A stretch of DNA of 64,000 nt from Talaromyces rugulosus (Eukaryota; Ascomycota; Eurotiomycetes; Eurotiales; Trichocomaceae): contig NC_049563.1 of assembly GCF_013368755.1 (NCBI RefSeq), forward strand, positions 5,642,001 to 5,706,000. Reading direction: 5' to 3'. Both the position numbers and the translations under genes were made by a program. Below, one piece after another: positions 32,590 through 43,226 of the stretch. Numbering within the stretch: position 1 is the stretch's first letter; every line of letters begins with the position of its first letter. The notes under the pieces are model-generated. The model ran no database searches. It saw only the letters and a program-made list of their open reading frames with translations, and was not told the DNA's origin.

Positions 32590-34107
32590 ATGTTCTCACG
32601 ATCAAGCATCGAACGCGCTAGCGTATTTGTTGCAGGCCTTGTTGTCACGGGCTCCCTTGTTAATGCTGGGCCTTGCGATATATACTCTTCTGGTGGCACT
32701 CCATGCGTTGCAGCACACAGCAGCACTCGTGCCCTGTACGACGACTACACTGGTGCCCTATATCAGATATCGCGTGGCTCTGATGGTGCTACGACCGACG
32801 TTACGCCTCTGTCTGCTGGCGGTGTTGCTAATGCCACTGTCCAAGACTTGTTCTGCGCTAGTACGACTTGCCTTATAACCATCATTTACGACCAGTCCGG
32901 CAGCGGTAATCACCTCACCCAGGCCCCGCCCGGAGGCGCTTTCTCTGGCCCAGAAACCAATGGTTATGACTATTTGGCCAGTGCAATTGGCGCTCCAGTC
33001 ACGCTCAATGGTGAAAAAGCATATGGCGTCTTCATTTCACCCTTCACTGGCTACCGCACTAATGATGTCAATGGCACATCTATAGGCGACGCGGCTGAGG
33101 GGATGTACGCTGTCTTGGATGGAACTCATTATAACAACTACTGTTGCTTCGACTACGGAAATGCTGAGACCAACAGTCACGATACAGGAAATGGCCACAT
33201 GGAGGCTCTCTACTTTGGAAATTATGCTGCCTCTGGTTCGGGTTCTGGTCCTTGGATCATGGCCGATCTCGAAAATGGGTTATTCTCTGGCGCCGACCCC
33301 AGCAGTAACCCTGCTGACCTAACCATCTCCGCCCGGTTCGTTACGGCGATTATCAAGGGGGAGCCGAACCAGTGGGCGATCCGCGGCGGCGATGCTGCAT
33401 CCGGATCGCTGTCGACATACTATAGTGGCGCGCGTCCAACCGCCTCTGGATACAACCCGATGAGTAAAGAGGGTGCTATTGTTCTTGGCATTGGTGGCGA
33501 CAATAGCGACAAAGCCCAGGGCACATTCTATGAGGGTGTCATGACCACCGGTTATCCATCCAGTGATACCGAGGATGCGGTGCAGGCCAATATTGTAGCC
33601 GCCGGATATGCTACTACATCCCTAACCAGCGGCCCAGAGCTCACTGTTAATTCCTCCATCTCGCTGCGAGCCACAACAGCCTGCTGCACCACACGCTATA
33701 TTGCCCACTCAGGCTCCACTGTTAACACCCAGGTTGTTTCGTCCTCTAGTGACGCCACTCTTAAGCAGCAGGCCAGCTGGACGGTCCGTACTGGTCTTGG
33801 AAACAGTGATTGCTTCTCGTTTGAGTCCAATGACACCCCCGGAAGCTTCATACGCCACTCCAACTATAAACTCATGGTCGACGCTAATGACGGTAGCAAA
33901 CTGTTTGGAGAAGATTCCACGTTCTGTCCACAAAGTGGTCTCAATGGCCAGGGCAACTCTTTGCGATCCTGGAGCTATCCTGCCTTCTATTGGCGTCATT
34001 ACAACGCGCTTGGCTATCTCGGAAGCAACGGTGGCCCTTATGACTTTGACGCCACCACTTCATTCAATGACGACGTGAGTTTCGTGATTAGTGCCAGCTT
34101 TGCTTGA
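32590..34107 (+). CDS. abfB: Alpha-L-arabinofuranosidase B (GH54 + CBM42), secreted
   Basis: Intronless, 505 residues. Residues 1-26 are a signal peptide ending before GPCDIY, the conserved N terminus of mature fungal AbfB. The GH54 catalytic beta-sandwich runs to about residue 340: HSSTRALYDDYTGALYQ, IIYDQSGSGNHL, NNYCCFDYGNAETN with the adjacent Cys pair, GNGHMEALYFG, and GIGGDNSDKAQGTFYEG. The C-terminal 150 residues form the arabinose-binding CBM42 beta-trefoil (SLRATTACCTTRYIAH, FIRHSNYKL, SFR-like repeats). It removes terminal alpha-L-arabinofuranosyl groups from arabinan, arabinoxylan and pectin side chains. Length and motif order match Aspergillus AbfB closely. It complements the CE12 esterase at 16.9 kb and, possibly, the sugar cluster just upstream. 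Confidence 0.96.
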   Translation: MFSRSSIERASVFVAGLVVTGSLVNAGPCDIYSSGGTPCVAAHSSTRALYDDYTGALYQISRGSDGATTDVTPLSAGGVANATVQDLFCASTTCLITIIYDQSGSGNHLTQAPPGGAFSGPETNGYDYLASAIGAPVTLNGEKAYGVFISPFTGYRTNDVNGTSIGDAAEGMYAVLDGTHYNNYCCFDYGNAETNSHDTGNGHMEALYFGNYAASGSGSGPWIMADLENGLFSGADPSSNPADLTISARFVTAIIKGEPNQWAIRGGDAASGSLSTYYSGARPTASGYNPMSKEGAIVLGIGGDNSDKAQGTFYEGVMTTGYPSSDTEDAVQANIVAAGYATTSLTSGPELTVNSSISLRATTACCTTRYIAHSGSTVNTQVVSSSSDATLKQQASWTVRTGLGNSDCFSFESNDTPGSFIRHSNYKLMVDANDGSKLFGEDSTFCPQSGLNGQGNSLRSWSYPAFYWRHYNALGYLGSNGGPYDFDATTSFNDDVSFVISASFA

Positions 34108-35065
34108 ACTACCAGACCCAATGCTTGTCGAAGCATACCGCGTACTTTGCTTTCTACACAAGTTGATTTCTTACGGCCTTGCCTATTACTAATGTCTTCG
34201 TGCAAAAAATTGGATATATATACACAGAATTTAATTATACTCAAAGTGACTATATTTGCACATTTCTTACCAGTTGACATAGACTATACGTAAATTGATG
34301 AATTGCTAATATGTAACAATATTCCTATGTTTACAAGATTAGATATATTGATACCGATATTTATAACGTTTAGGTGGGTGTATATTTTTTTTCCACATCG
34401 TATAACGACATAATGTTGAAGTAGCGTTGTAGAATGGTATGCACGTTGCCCCGAAATTAGGTATTGAATTCATTAGTCGAGGTAATATATCAATGCATAT
34501 ATGAATAGATATATACCTCTAAAGTCTGCATGAGACTGTTCCTACAACTAGGGTTCTGAAATGCGTTATGAGTTCACTACTACATGTATCAATTGATACT
34601 AAAATGGAAGAAAATACTAGGATGGTTATGACTTATGTCATGGAAATCTGGATGAGTGATATGTGCCCAAAAAAAACATTGAAGCGGCACCTGGGTCGGT
34701 AAAAAAAAGTATTATTTAGCGCCACTCTCTAACAGCATCACATTTATCCCCGAGAAACTGATACAAATGATTACACCCGGGGATAACAGTCGAATAGATC
34801 TGTAAAAAATGGTTCTAGAAGTCGGACATGCTCGGATTTTAGGGTGTCTTCTGGCCAAGTTCGGACTTAACAATGATGAGCCCCGCACGCGGATGTGTAT
34901 AAAGAGCAATTGGCCTCCGACTTTCAAATTTAAAGCCACGATCTCTTCATGTGCCCTTGGTAATTTAATCTTACACCGGACTGTTCCGAAAGAATATAAA
35001 TTTCATATTCTTTGAAAAAATTCCAATTCGACGAACCCCAATCACTGTCAAAATGTCAATTGATA
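34108..35065. other. AT-rich intergenic region
   Basis: Contains TATATA tracts near 34215 and 34505; no supported gene. The last part is the promoter of the O-methyltransferase gene. Confidence 0.6.
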
Positions 35066-35749
35066 ATGTTGTTCATTCTACCGCCATGGAGTCTTACAGA
35101 GACTCATCTCGCCCCTGAACAGCTTGGTCTGGCACACGCCCGAGAAAACAGTATCAAGAATGGCATACCAACCATAGCCGTCTCCCCGACTCAGGGAAAG
35201 TTCCTTTCGTTGCTTGCCACCATGAGTAGTGCGAACTATGTTCTGGAGCTTGGAACTCTTGGGGGTTACTCAAGCATTTGTCTTGCCCAGGCAATCAAAG
35301 AGCGTGGAGGAAAGCTCACAAGTGTCGATATTTCTAGCGACCGACGTCAAGTTGCTATACAAAACTTGCAGTTTGCTGGTATCGATGTACCTGGCGAGGC
35401 GGATGTGCTTCTTGGGGCTGCTCTAGATATTCTTCCAAACCTTGCCAACGAGATTGAAACTGGAACCCGCTCAGCATTTGACTTTGTGTTCATTGATGCA
35501 AATTGGGACAACCAGTGGGAATATTTCGACTTCGCCGTCAAAATTTCGAAAGGAAAAGGCAGCGTTATTTATGTAGATAACGTGGTGAGACAAATCCTTG
35601 AGGCCGGCATAATTGGACCAGAGAAGAAGGATGAGGAAGTCATGCCACTAGTAGAAAAGGTCGGGCAAGATAACAGAGTAGATGCGGTTGTTATGCAGAC
35701 AGTTGGTGCAAAAAGCTATGATGGATTTCTAATGGCTGTCGTTAAGTAA
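35066..35749 (+). CDS. Class I SAM-dependent O-methyltransferase (catechol/caffeoyl-CoA OMT-like); start uncertain
   Basis: The 227-residue frame has SAM motif I YVLELGTLGGYSS (about 58-70), then LTSVDISS, FDFVFIDANWDN and GSVIYVDNVVR, as in family 3 (O-methyltransf_3) cation-dependent methyltransferases that act on catechol-like hydroxyls. The metal/cofactor position usually written DADK reads DANW here. The start is unclear: ATG 35066 gives a hydrophobic MLFILPPWSL opening that does not look like the family, whereas a better-context ATG at 35053 opens the +1 frame and stops after 21 codons. A one-base slip near 35090-35100 may have broken the original start (see finding). Beside a Zn2Cys6 gene and a permease it could belong to a small cluster. 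Confidence 0.75.
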   Translation: MLFILPPWSLTETHLAPEQLGLAHARENSIKNGIPTIAVSPTQGKFLSLLATMSSANYVLELGTLGGYSSICLAQAIKERGGKLTSVDISSDRRQVAIQNLQFAGIDVPGEADVLLGAALDILPNLANEIETGTRSAFDFVFIDANWDNQWEYFDFAVKISKGKGSVIYVDNVVRQILEAGIIGPEKKDEEVMPLVEKVGQDNRVDAVVMQTVGAKSYDGFLMAVVK

Positions 35750-36052
35750 ATCAATGTACAATCGATAGCTACGGGCTTTTTTGGGTTGATATTACACCAA
35801 CCATATTAAGACTTCTTCTATTGATATCAAACAACTGAATATAATATCATACCTTGATGCCCCGCCAGATGGTGGAGCCCCGCCTTTTTAGTAGTCGGCC
35901 TTGGCAAGAACATTCTGTGCTGACTTCTGGCGTAAGAAAAGCGCCAGTCTACTCTTCCATCAAGAGGTGTCTATTTTTTTTCCACCGAGAAAAACAATAC
36001 CCAGATCAGTCGTCAGGTAGTGTTTATCTCCTTATCTATACACATTATTGCG
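35750..36052. other. Intergenic spacer
   Basis: 303 bp between the methyltransferase and the second Zn2Cys6 gene; contains a T-run at 35971-35980. No gene. Confidence 0.6.
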
Positions 36053-38399
36053 ATGGCTGCCATGGCCACTTTCCCCTCAGATCTTCTATCGCAACAAGGA
36101 CGGCCTGCAGAGAACCTCAAGGCTCTGTCATGTATAATCTGTCGACGGAGAAAACTGAAATGTGACCGCAGGGATCCGTGTTCGCGATGCATCAAATCTA
36201 GTGTTGAATGTATTTATCCAGATCCAGTGCGATCGCGTCACCAGCGCAAACCGGAGCTAGTCTTGATAACACGACTAAAGCATTACGAAAATCTGCTCAG
36301 AAAGAACGGGATTGATCCAAATGCTATTGAAAGTGATAGCTATGATGACAGCGTTTCAATTGAGGGCGAAGTGGAAAACACTCTCAACATCGACCCGGTT
36401 CAGGCTTCTTCTGATGTCCACAACCAAACCACAAAGGGACAGTTCCTGTCGAGAGGAGGGAAGTCCATTTACTTTGACAAGTATGGTATTTCACTTCTGA
36501 GCTTTGAAACTGAAAAATTAACCATCGATGAAAACAGTAATGTCTGGAGAAATTTCGGCAGTGACGTACGTTAATTTCATACCCTTCTTTTTCTCTCCAC
36601 TAATACATGTAGCTGACAAGAAATATAGCTCCGCGAGACCGACTCATTACTGCACGATATAGAAGAATATAGTCAGGCTGATAATTTGTTGACTGACCAC
36701 GGGGGACTTCCTTTAAATTTCGATCGGCTACTTTTAGGACCCCCCTCTAGATCTTCTTTAGCTGGTCTACACCCCAACTCCGTCCAGTCCTTCAAATTGT
36801 GGAACATCTTCCTTGAAAATGTCAATTCACTAACGAAGGTTATTCACGCGCCATCTGTCCAGAAACGAATCATGGAAGTCATTGGTGATATCGACTCAAT
36901 CGGAAACGGCCTTGAAGCACTTTTCTTCGCCATATACTGCTGCGCGATCAATTCCATGACTGAAGACGAAGTAAGGTCCGAGCTTGACACGGAGAAGACA
37001 ATTTTATGGAATAGGTGCCGTGCTGGTGCCCAGCAAGCTCTGGTAAATGCCAGGTTTACCGCAACAGCGGATTTGATGGTCCTTCAAGCTTTGCTCCTCT
37101 TTATTGTATGCTTCGACAAATGATTCAAATTTACCGAGACTTATCTAACAGCGGCCTGGATAGATCTCAACACGTGATGATTGCCATCAAAGAAGCCTAT
37201 GGTGTCTCAGTGGAGTTGCCATCCGGATAGCCCATCAGCTTGGACTTCACCGTGATGGATCCTGTCTTGGAATGCCCTTCTTCGAGACAGAAATGCGACG
37301 GCGCGTGTGGTGGCAACTGATAGTAACTGACAGGCTTATTGCACGCACGTGCGGTTCATTACCGGCTCCACTGCCGCAATCAGATACACGACTTCCGACA
37401 ATTGTCAATGATACAGAGTTGTATCCGGATATGAAAGAAAGTGTAGCTGACAGTACCGGCGCAACGGAGATGGTATTCTGCCAGGTGCGATATGAATTCC
37501 ATTCTTGGTTTCAGCGTCAAGACGATGGGAAAATGACAAAAACCGGGGAGGATCCCTGGCGACTTCTGGCCGCGCTTGGTCAGAAAATGTCAACAAACGC
37601 TATGTCGGGGCTAGAAAGAGCACTCACCGAAAAGATCATTGAAAAATGCGACCCATCCATTCCGCTGCACCTCCTTGCCATCACATCTGCGAGGTCGACC
37701 ATGGCTTTAGTAAGATTAATGGCACTTGATCCTTTTCATTCCTTGGAACGAGGTCAGCCACTATCACAGGCCGAGAGAGACAAAATATTCGATGCATCTC
37801 TACAACTTGCAAAGTTCTCGACGGATATTCGCTCCATGGACTCCTTGAAACGTTTTTCGTGGCATCTAGACTATTTCTTTCCATGGCCTGCGCTAGTATA
37901 CGCGCTGTCAGAACTCCGATATCGACCCATCGGAGAACCTACAACGCAGGCCTGGTTCTACCTTGGCTCATTATATTCTAGGCATCATGCTCGACTGATC
38001 TCCCGCGCCCGAGGCCCGCTTCATCTTATCATATCGAAACTAGCTGTTAAGGCATGGGACGTTCACAAAACCCAGTACGAGCAACAGGGATTGTCTGTCC
38101 CCCCGAAGCCTGAAATAGTCGCCATTGCGTCAGAAATCGACAACCAGGAAAACAAACTCGCTCCGATGGAAGAGGATCAGCACTTTCACGGCCAGCCGAA
38201 CCATATCTTCCAGGGCCTAAATTTAGACGAGTCGCACTACGATTCCAGCACGTCAACGGGAATAAATGAAGATAGTCATGATTTGCTCGCCGGCTTCTTT
38301 GATCAAACGGCAGCACTAGGCGATACTTCAATGGATTGGGGCACCTTGGATAGCATTCTTCAAGATCCACATGATTTTAACATGTCCGTTTATCTTTAA
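36053..38399 (+). CDS. Zn2Cys6 transcription factor with fungal-specific TF domain
   Basis: Exons 36053-36565, 36629-37105 and 37164-38399 join in phase 0 to 741 residues. The zinc cluster is C27-II-C30-RRRKLK-C37-DRRDP-C43-SR-C46-IKSSVE-C53, followed by a short coiled linker (LVLITRLKHYENLLRKNG). The regulatory domain is rebuilt across the second splice as LLLFIISTRDDCHQRSLWCLSGVAIRIAHQLGLHRDG, the hallmark of this class, then EMRRRVWWQLIVTD. The Asp/Glu-rich tail (SSTSTGINEDSHD, DPHDF) could activate transcription. Both introns are short (63 and 58 nt) with consensus signals. It lies between the methyltransferase and the DAL5-type permease, which it may control. Targets unknown. Confidence 0.92.
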
Positions 38400-39079
38400 A
38401 CTATATACCACTTTGTGTTCCACAGTGTGGCTTTGAAGGCCATGTATCTACTATTTTCACTAATTTTTTTCACATTACGTCACTTTATAGATGACTCATG
38501 TTTAATAAGATATACCAATATTGAAAAAGCATTTAAAGTAAGCGCGCTCTTGATTTTCTAGTCTTCCTTGGATCTTGAATAGAACTGATACGTAGAATGC
38601 GCTCAGCACGGAATAATAGGACTTTACTATTTTTAACTGCAGTTTCAGCAAAAGACATAAAAGCAGCGGACAATGACAAATCTCCTGTTCCCCTGGCTGA
38701 TACCATCTGAGCTCTGTTCAAAAACAAGAGATGGAGACCTCACTCAATCTGGGGTAAGTATGAAAATTGGGGATGTGGATGTGCGGGGGAGGGCGGAGAC
38801 GCCAAGCAAGCGGTGTTAGAATGCTACCAATCCCAAAATCCCAATTCAGATCAACGCAGCCAGCCTTCGATCGTCGCCGGATCCGAGGACAACTCCCAGG
38901 GCGATCAAAGCGCTAATACTATCGGATCCGAAGCAAAGGCGGGGAAGTCTGAAGCTTGCCATGTACCTGTCTGTCAGTTCAAATAAGTAACGCCCCTTGT
39001 TCCTGACAATTCATTATTTTTCAACGCTGTATTATTGATCGTTCCATAGGCGGTCTACATCGCGGGATTTTCGTTCAAA
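38400..39079. other. Intergenic
   Basis: 680 bp before the permease. Includes GGATCCGA-type repeats near 38879 and 38925, otherwise nothing recognised. Confidence 0.55.
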
Positions 39080-41148
39080 ATGACAGACTTTTCCAGCCCA
39101 AATAATGTCGTCGTCGAGGATGAGAAGCTAGGCAGGTTCCAGGACGAGGATGTTGAACAAACAAGCAACGCACTACAGAATGTTGACGAGAAAAGGATTT
39201 TGCGCAAAATGGACATTCGCCTTCTCCCTATGCTATCCATTTTGTATCTGCTGTGTTTTCTCGATCGGGGCAACATAGGGAATGCGAAGATTGAAGGCTT
39301 GCCTGAAGAGCTCGGTCTGACAAGCCCTCAGTACAACTTGTGTTGTCTGTTCATCATTTTCTTTTTCCGTCACTGCTGTGAACCTCAACGCTAATTTATT
39401 CCAATTAGTGACCGTGTTCTTTTTCACATATGCCGCCTTCGAAGTTCCATCAAACCTGCTTTTGAAGCGACTCCGACCGTCTATCTGGCTACCTGCTATT
39501 ATGGTGGCTTGGGGAATCGTTATGGTGAGAAAAGGGAGATTCAGGTTCGAGGAAAAGTTGAGATTTCTAACACCACTTGGTTCAGACCCTGATGGGCGTC
39601 GTTAAAAATTATGCTGGACTGTTGACGGCAAGGCTGTTTCTCGGAGTCGCAGGTATGAACCGAACCACGCAGCCAAATATGACTACCGATCTCGACTGCT
39701 AAAAATCTACAATAGAAGCCGGCCTTTACCCCGGAGTCGCATTCTATATAACCATGTGGTACTGTCGCCATGAAGCGCAATATCGACAAGCGTTGTTTTT
39801 TAGCTCTGCTAGTATTGCTGGTGCTTTTTCTGGGCTTCTCGCTTTTGGCATTGCAGTACGTCTCTTTTCTCATATTCTCAATGTTTTTTGTAGGAAATAC
39901 TTACTGGATATTTTCTTCGAATCTCCCGCGTGTAAGATCGAATTGTTGAAGCTAATTCAATTTAGAAAATGGACGGCGTTGGGGGATACTCTGGCTGGCG
40001 ATGGATCTTTATTCTTGAAGGTTTAGCCACGGTGCTTGTTGGCTTCATTTCATTTTTCGTGATTCATGACTATCCCGAGACTGCTTCCTTTTTAACAAAA
40101 GACGAACGAGAATGGGTGATTAGTCGTTTAAGAAATCAGAATGTCGATATCCATGGGAGACAGGTGGCGGAGGAAGAAGCATTCTCTTGGAAGTACGTCC
40201 GAGATGCCTTTACAGATTGGCAAATTTACCTTGCCCTCATTAGTAAGTTTGTAGACCCTATTTGTTTTGATTATTACAAATACTTATCAATAAATAGTGT
40301 ACTGGGGTGTCGTATGTCCACTCTATGGAATTTCTTTTTTTCTTCCAACAATCATCAAAAGTTTGGGATATTCTTCCTCCACAGCACAGCTTCTAACGGT
40401 ATATTACCTGTTCTTTTTTTATTCTTTTAGTTGAAAACATTGAGAACCTGTCGCTAAAAAAAAGGAAAACTTATACAGCTCCCCATATATATCACGTCGG
40501 CCATTGTCTCTGTCGTTGCTGCATTTTTCTCGGATCGAGCAGGCCAAAGATCGCCTTTTATTTTCGGCTTTTTCATCTGCATCATATCAGGCTTTGTTAT
40601 TTGCATTGCAGCCTCGGGCAGAGGAGTACCCGGGGTTGTCTATTTTGGCACATTTTTAGCTGTTGTCGGTATGTATTTCGCTCGGCGTTTTACCTACAGA
40701 ATGACTTGAAGCTAAGTAGCGTACTATACAGGAATCTATCCAGCCTTTCCTGGAAACGTCACTTGGCTTAGCAACAACCTGGCAGGAGGATACAAACGCG
40801 CAGCGGGAATGGCCATCCACATTGGTATTGGTAACCTCGGTGGTGGTAATTATTCACCCTCTATCCATGTTCCATGTAGATACACAAAATATACTGAAAT
40901 AAATCACAGCTATGGCCTCCAACTTTTATCGCGAACAAGACAGTCCCAAGTTTATTTTGGGCCATGCCTTGGAACTTGGATTTGCCGTTGCCGGGGCGCT
41001 CGCTGTGCTCATTCTCCGAATCTCATATCAAAAAGTTAATCTAAAGAGAGAAAAGGCCTTGGCGGATATACATTCTAATACTGCATCATTCGAGTCTGAA
41101 TCGAGTGGGGAGGGGGATCGGAGCTTGACGTTCCGATATATTCTGTAG
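39080..41148 (+). CDS. DAL5/allantoate-type MFS permease (anion:cation symporter family)
   Basis: Nine exons (39080-39344, 39409-39524, 39586-39652, 39716-39855, 39966-40242, 40298-40398, 40479-40668, 40732-40845, 40910-41148) give 502 residues, the normal length for the family. Features: LLPMLSILYLLCFLDRGNIGNAKI in TM1, FEVPSNLLLKRLRPSIWLP, AEAGLYPGVAFYITMWY, SGWRWIFILEG after TM6, and the signature FPGNVTWLSNNLAGGYKRAAGMAIHIGIGNLGG, ending AMASNFYREQDSPKFILGHALELGF. The family imports allantoate, nicotinate, ureidosuccinate, dipeptides and similar anions with protons. The first donor (GTCTGT) is non-ideal and was chosen because it preserves the conserved QYNxxLTVFF spacing. The downstream neighbour is the betaine-reductase-like gene. 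The substrate is not deducible. Confidence 0.9.
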
Positions 41149-42410
41149 CTTGTTGTTCTCCGGGGCCATTTTAACGCTATATATACACGTGGACGAATCA
41201 TTTTTGGCAGTATCAGGTTTACACGTACTATTCAATTGGATGCTTTAGATTGATTACAGATGTTAGCTATTTTTCAATGCAAGCGATCTCCATTTCAGAT
41301 AAAGTGTTGATGTCTAGCCAATATAGTTAGTAGCCGAAATGATGATGACAATTATCAGCGTCTTTTGTGATCTTAAATGTGACAAACCATGACTAAATTG
41401 TGACCGTGATGAAATGACTTGAATGGCAATAGTCAAGCAAGCAACAACTACAGCACCACTGCGATGTATGTTATCCGAGATCGATAACGTCTCTCTTGAG
41501 GCGGATGGCCTACTGACCATAAAAGATCTTGCTTCCGAGCTATAATGCTGTATAAAGCATAATCAGTCTAGTTTTGCTCTATCGATTTCCCCATACATTA
41601 AGCCACGCTTATCTCTTTACGTCTTATTGACGATCTAGAGTCGTAATTAAAGTAGAATAAGAGTGGCCAATGTACAGGTGCTTTTTAAAATATTGGACGT
41701 CTTTCCGAATGTAGTTGCACTATCACTGTTGGATACAATCAGTTTCCGAGAAATACTCGACGCCCTTGTCCAGCCCAGGAAGGAAGCCGTTAAGTGCGCT
41801 ATTGCTGGATATTTGCCACTCTAACGCAAGTCTTTCGCAGTGATCTCAGTTCTAATGTGAATTGATCAATAAGAAAATCTGACACTCGACATGTACCATA
41901 TAGTTTAGCTGTGAGCTATGTATCTGTACATGAATTGAATACCGTCTGCACTACCCCTCGAAATAATCCATCAGCTAGATTTATCAATATCTTGACTGGT
42001 CCCTCGAGTCATGGAAGCGTAGAGCAATGGAACAATATCTCACATCCAAGGTACAGGGTAACACTCAGATAATATTTTCAAAGCGCAATGTACACTCGGT
42101 GATTTGACCTATTAAATGATCTAGTTTGAGGTCTACAAACTTCACTCTATAACTTAGTGTCCCCGTGTCCGAGGGAAAAAAAGGTGGTGGCGGATGGAAA
42201 TCTGAGGCTGGTACCGCCAAGCGAGCATAGCTATTCTCCTTGTTTCTTGTATACTCCGTAGTCCGTACACACAAGTGTTTTAATAGGCCGTGATGGCCCT
42301 TCTCTCCATCTTTCGCTCGTTTTTCTCTATTCCCCCACCCCATTATTCTTTTACCTGCCTTTCTAGCGTCCATGTACGTAATACAGCTTTACCTTGCCCC
42401 TTGCCTCCCA

Positions 42411-42455
42411 CCCTCTCTCTCTCTCACTTTCTTTCTTTTCTTTTCTTTTCTTTTC
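42411..42455 (+). repeat. Pyrimidine microsatellite (CT)n-(TTTTC)n
   Basis: A CTCTCTCTCT run grades into TTTTC repeats. Simple sequence repeat in the upstream region of the ATRR gene. Confidence 0.8.
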
Positions 42456-42638
42456 ACGTCTGCAACCATTGAAAAGTTACACGAGTATGGCTAGAGCTTG
42501 ATACTAACCCCAGTAGGTGGTCGCGTGACTCCACTGTACAACAGTATCGACCAACGATGTTTCTTTACGTCCTCGTGTCTGGCATGTGAAAATTGAGGTG
42601 TGGGTCAGACAAGAAACAATGTGTGTAGCCCCGCCTGT

Positions 42639-42651
42639 CTTATCGTGATAG
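42639..42651. promoter_or_regulatory. Pair of opposed GATA boxes (AreA-type)
   Basis: CTTATC at 42639-42644 (GATAAG on the minus strand) and TGATAG at 42646-42651, 1 bp apart, about 580 bp before the ATRR start. Paired GATA sites are typical high-affinity sites of the nitrogen regulator AreA; use here is inferred. Confidence 0.35.
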
Positions 42652-42798
42652 GTACTTTTTTTTTTTTTGTTGGGAAGATACTTTAGCCATCGAGTTTAGT
42701 CATAAATATGTTCATCATGCATGTGTTATTCTGGGCAGGCCACGAAAAACATGTGCATGTAGAGTTAAATTCGCATACTTTAAGCAATAATGCGGCGG

Positions 42799-42828
42799 AA
42801 AAAAAAAAAAAGAAAAAAAAAAAAAAAA
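42799..42828 (+). repeat. Poly(A) tract
   Basis: Thirty positions, all A but one G. Low-complexity sequence with no coding meaning; likely length-variable. Confidence 0.85.
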
Positions 42829-43226
42829 GCCTTCGATTGGGCTTCGTTGGGAAAAGCCTCAAGCTAGCTCTGATAACGTCATTCAGAGCCCGTCTTATTC
42901 GTTCATTATGTCCGGCTTGACTGTGATTCGTGTGTCCCTTTGCGATATCGTAATTATTATCAACACGACAAAGATTTCACTGTTACTATTTTTGCCTCGA
43001 ACGGCGTAGCTCAACAAACACGTAGCCGCGTGGGGAGGAAAAAACCTAATAGTAATATTAATACGTGGGCGCTGCACCGTGACCGCGCTGAGCGCGCTCA
43101 TTGCCCCAGTGCCACTTCTCGTGGTATCCACTCGCAGTCTGAGTTCTCCTGGCCCGGGTCGAGACTCGTCGTACATATATCATATATGTATGCCCGACCC
43201 CTCGGTTTTCATCCATCAACTGCTAC

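Larger units (their letters stand above)
41149..43226. other. 2.1 kb intergenic region upstream of the ATRR gene
   Basis: No gene supported. Low-complexity tracts: CT then TTTTC repeats (42411-42455) and a 30-bp A-rich run (42799-42828). A pair of GATA boxes lies at 42639-42651. TATA-like AT sequence (ATATATCATATATG) near 43174-43187 precedes the start codon by about 40 bp. Confidence 0.6.

Noticed and set aside
40421..40430. TTTTAG as the acceptor of the sixth permease intron
   Set aside because: Using it brings in-frame stops; the later TTATACAG at 40471-40478 restores the LPIYITSAIVS membrane segment.
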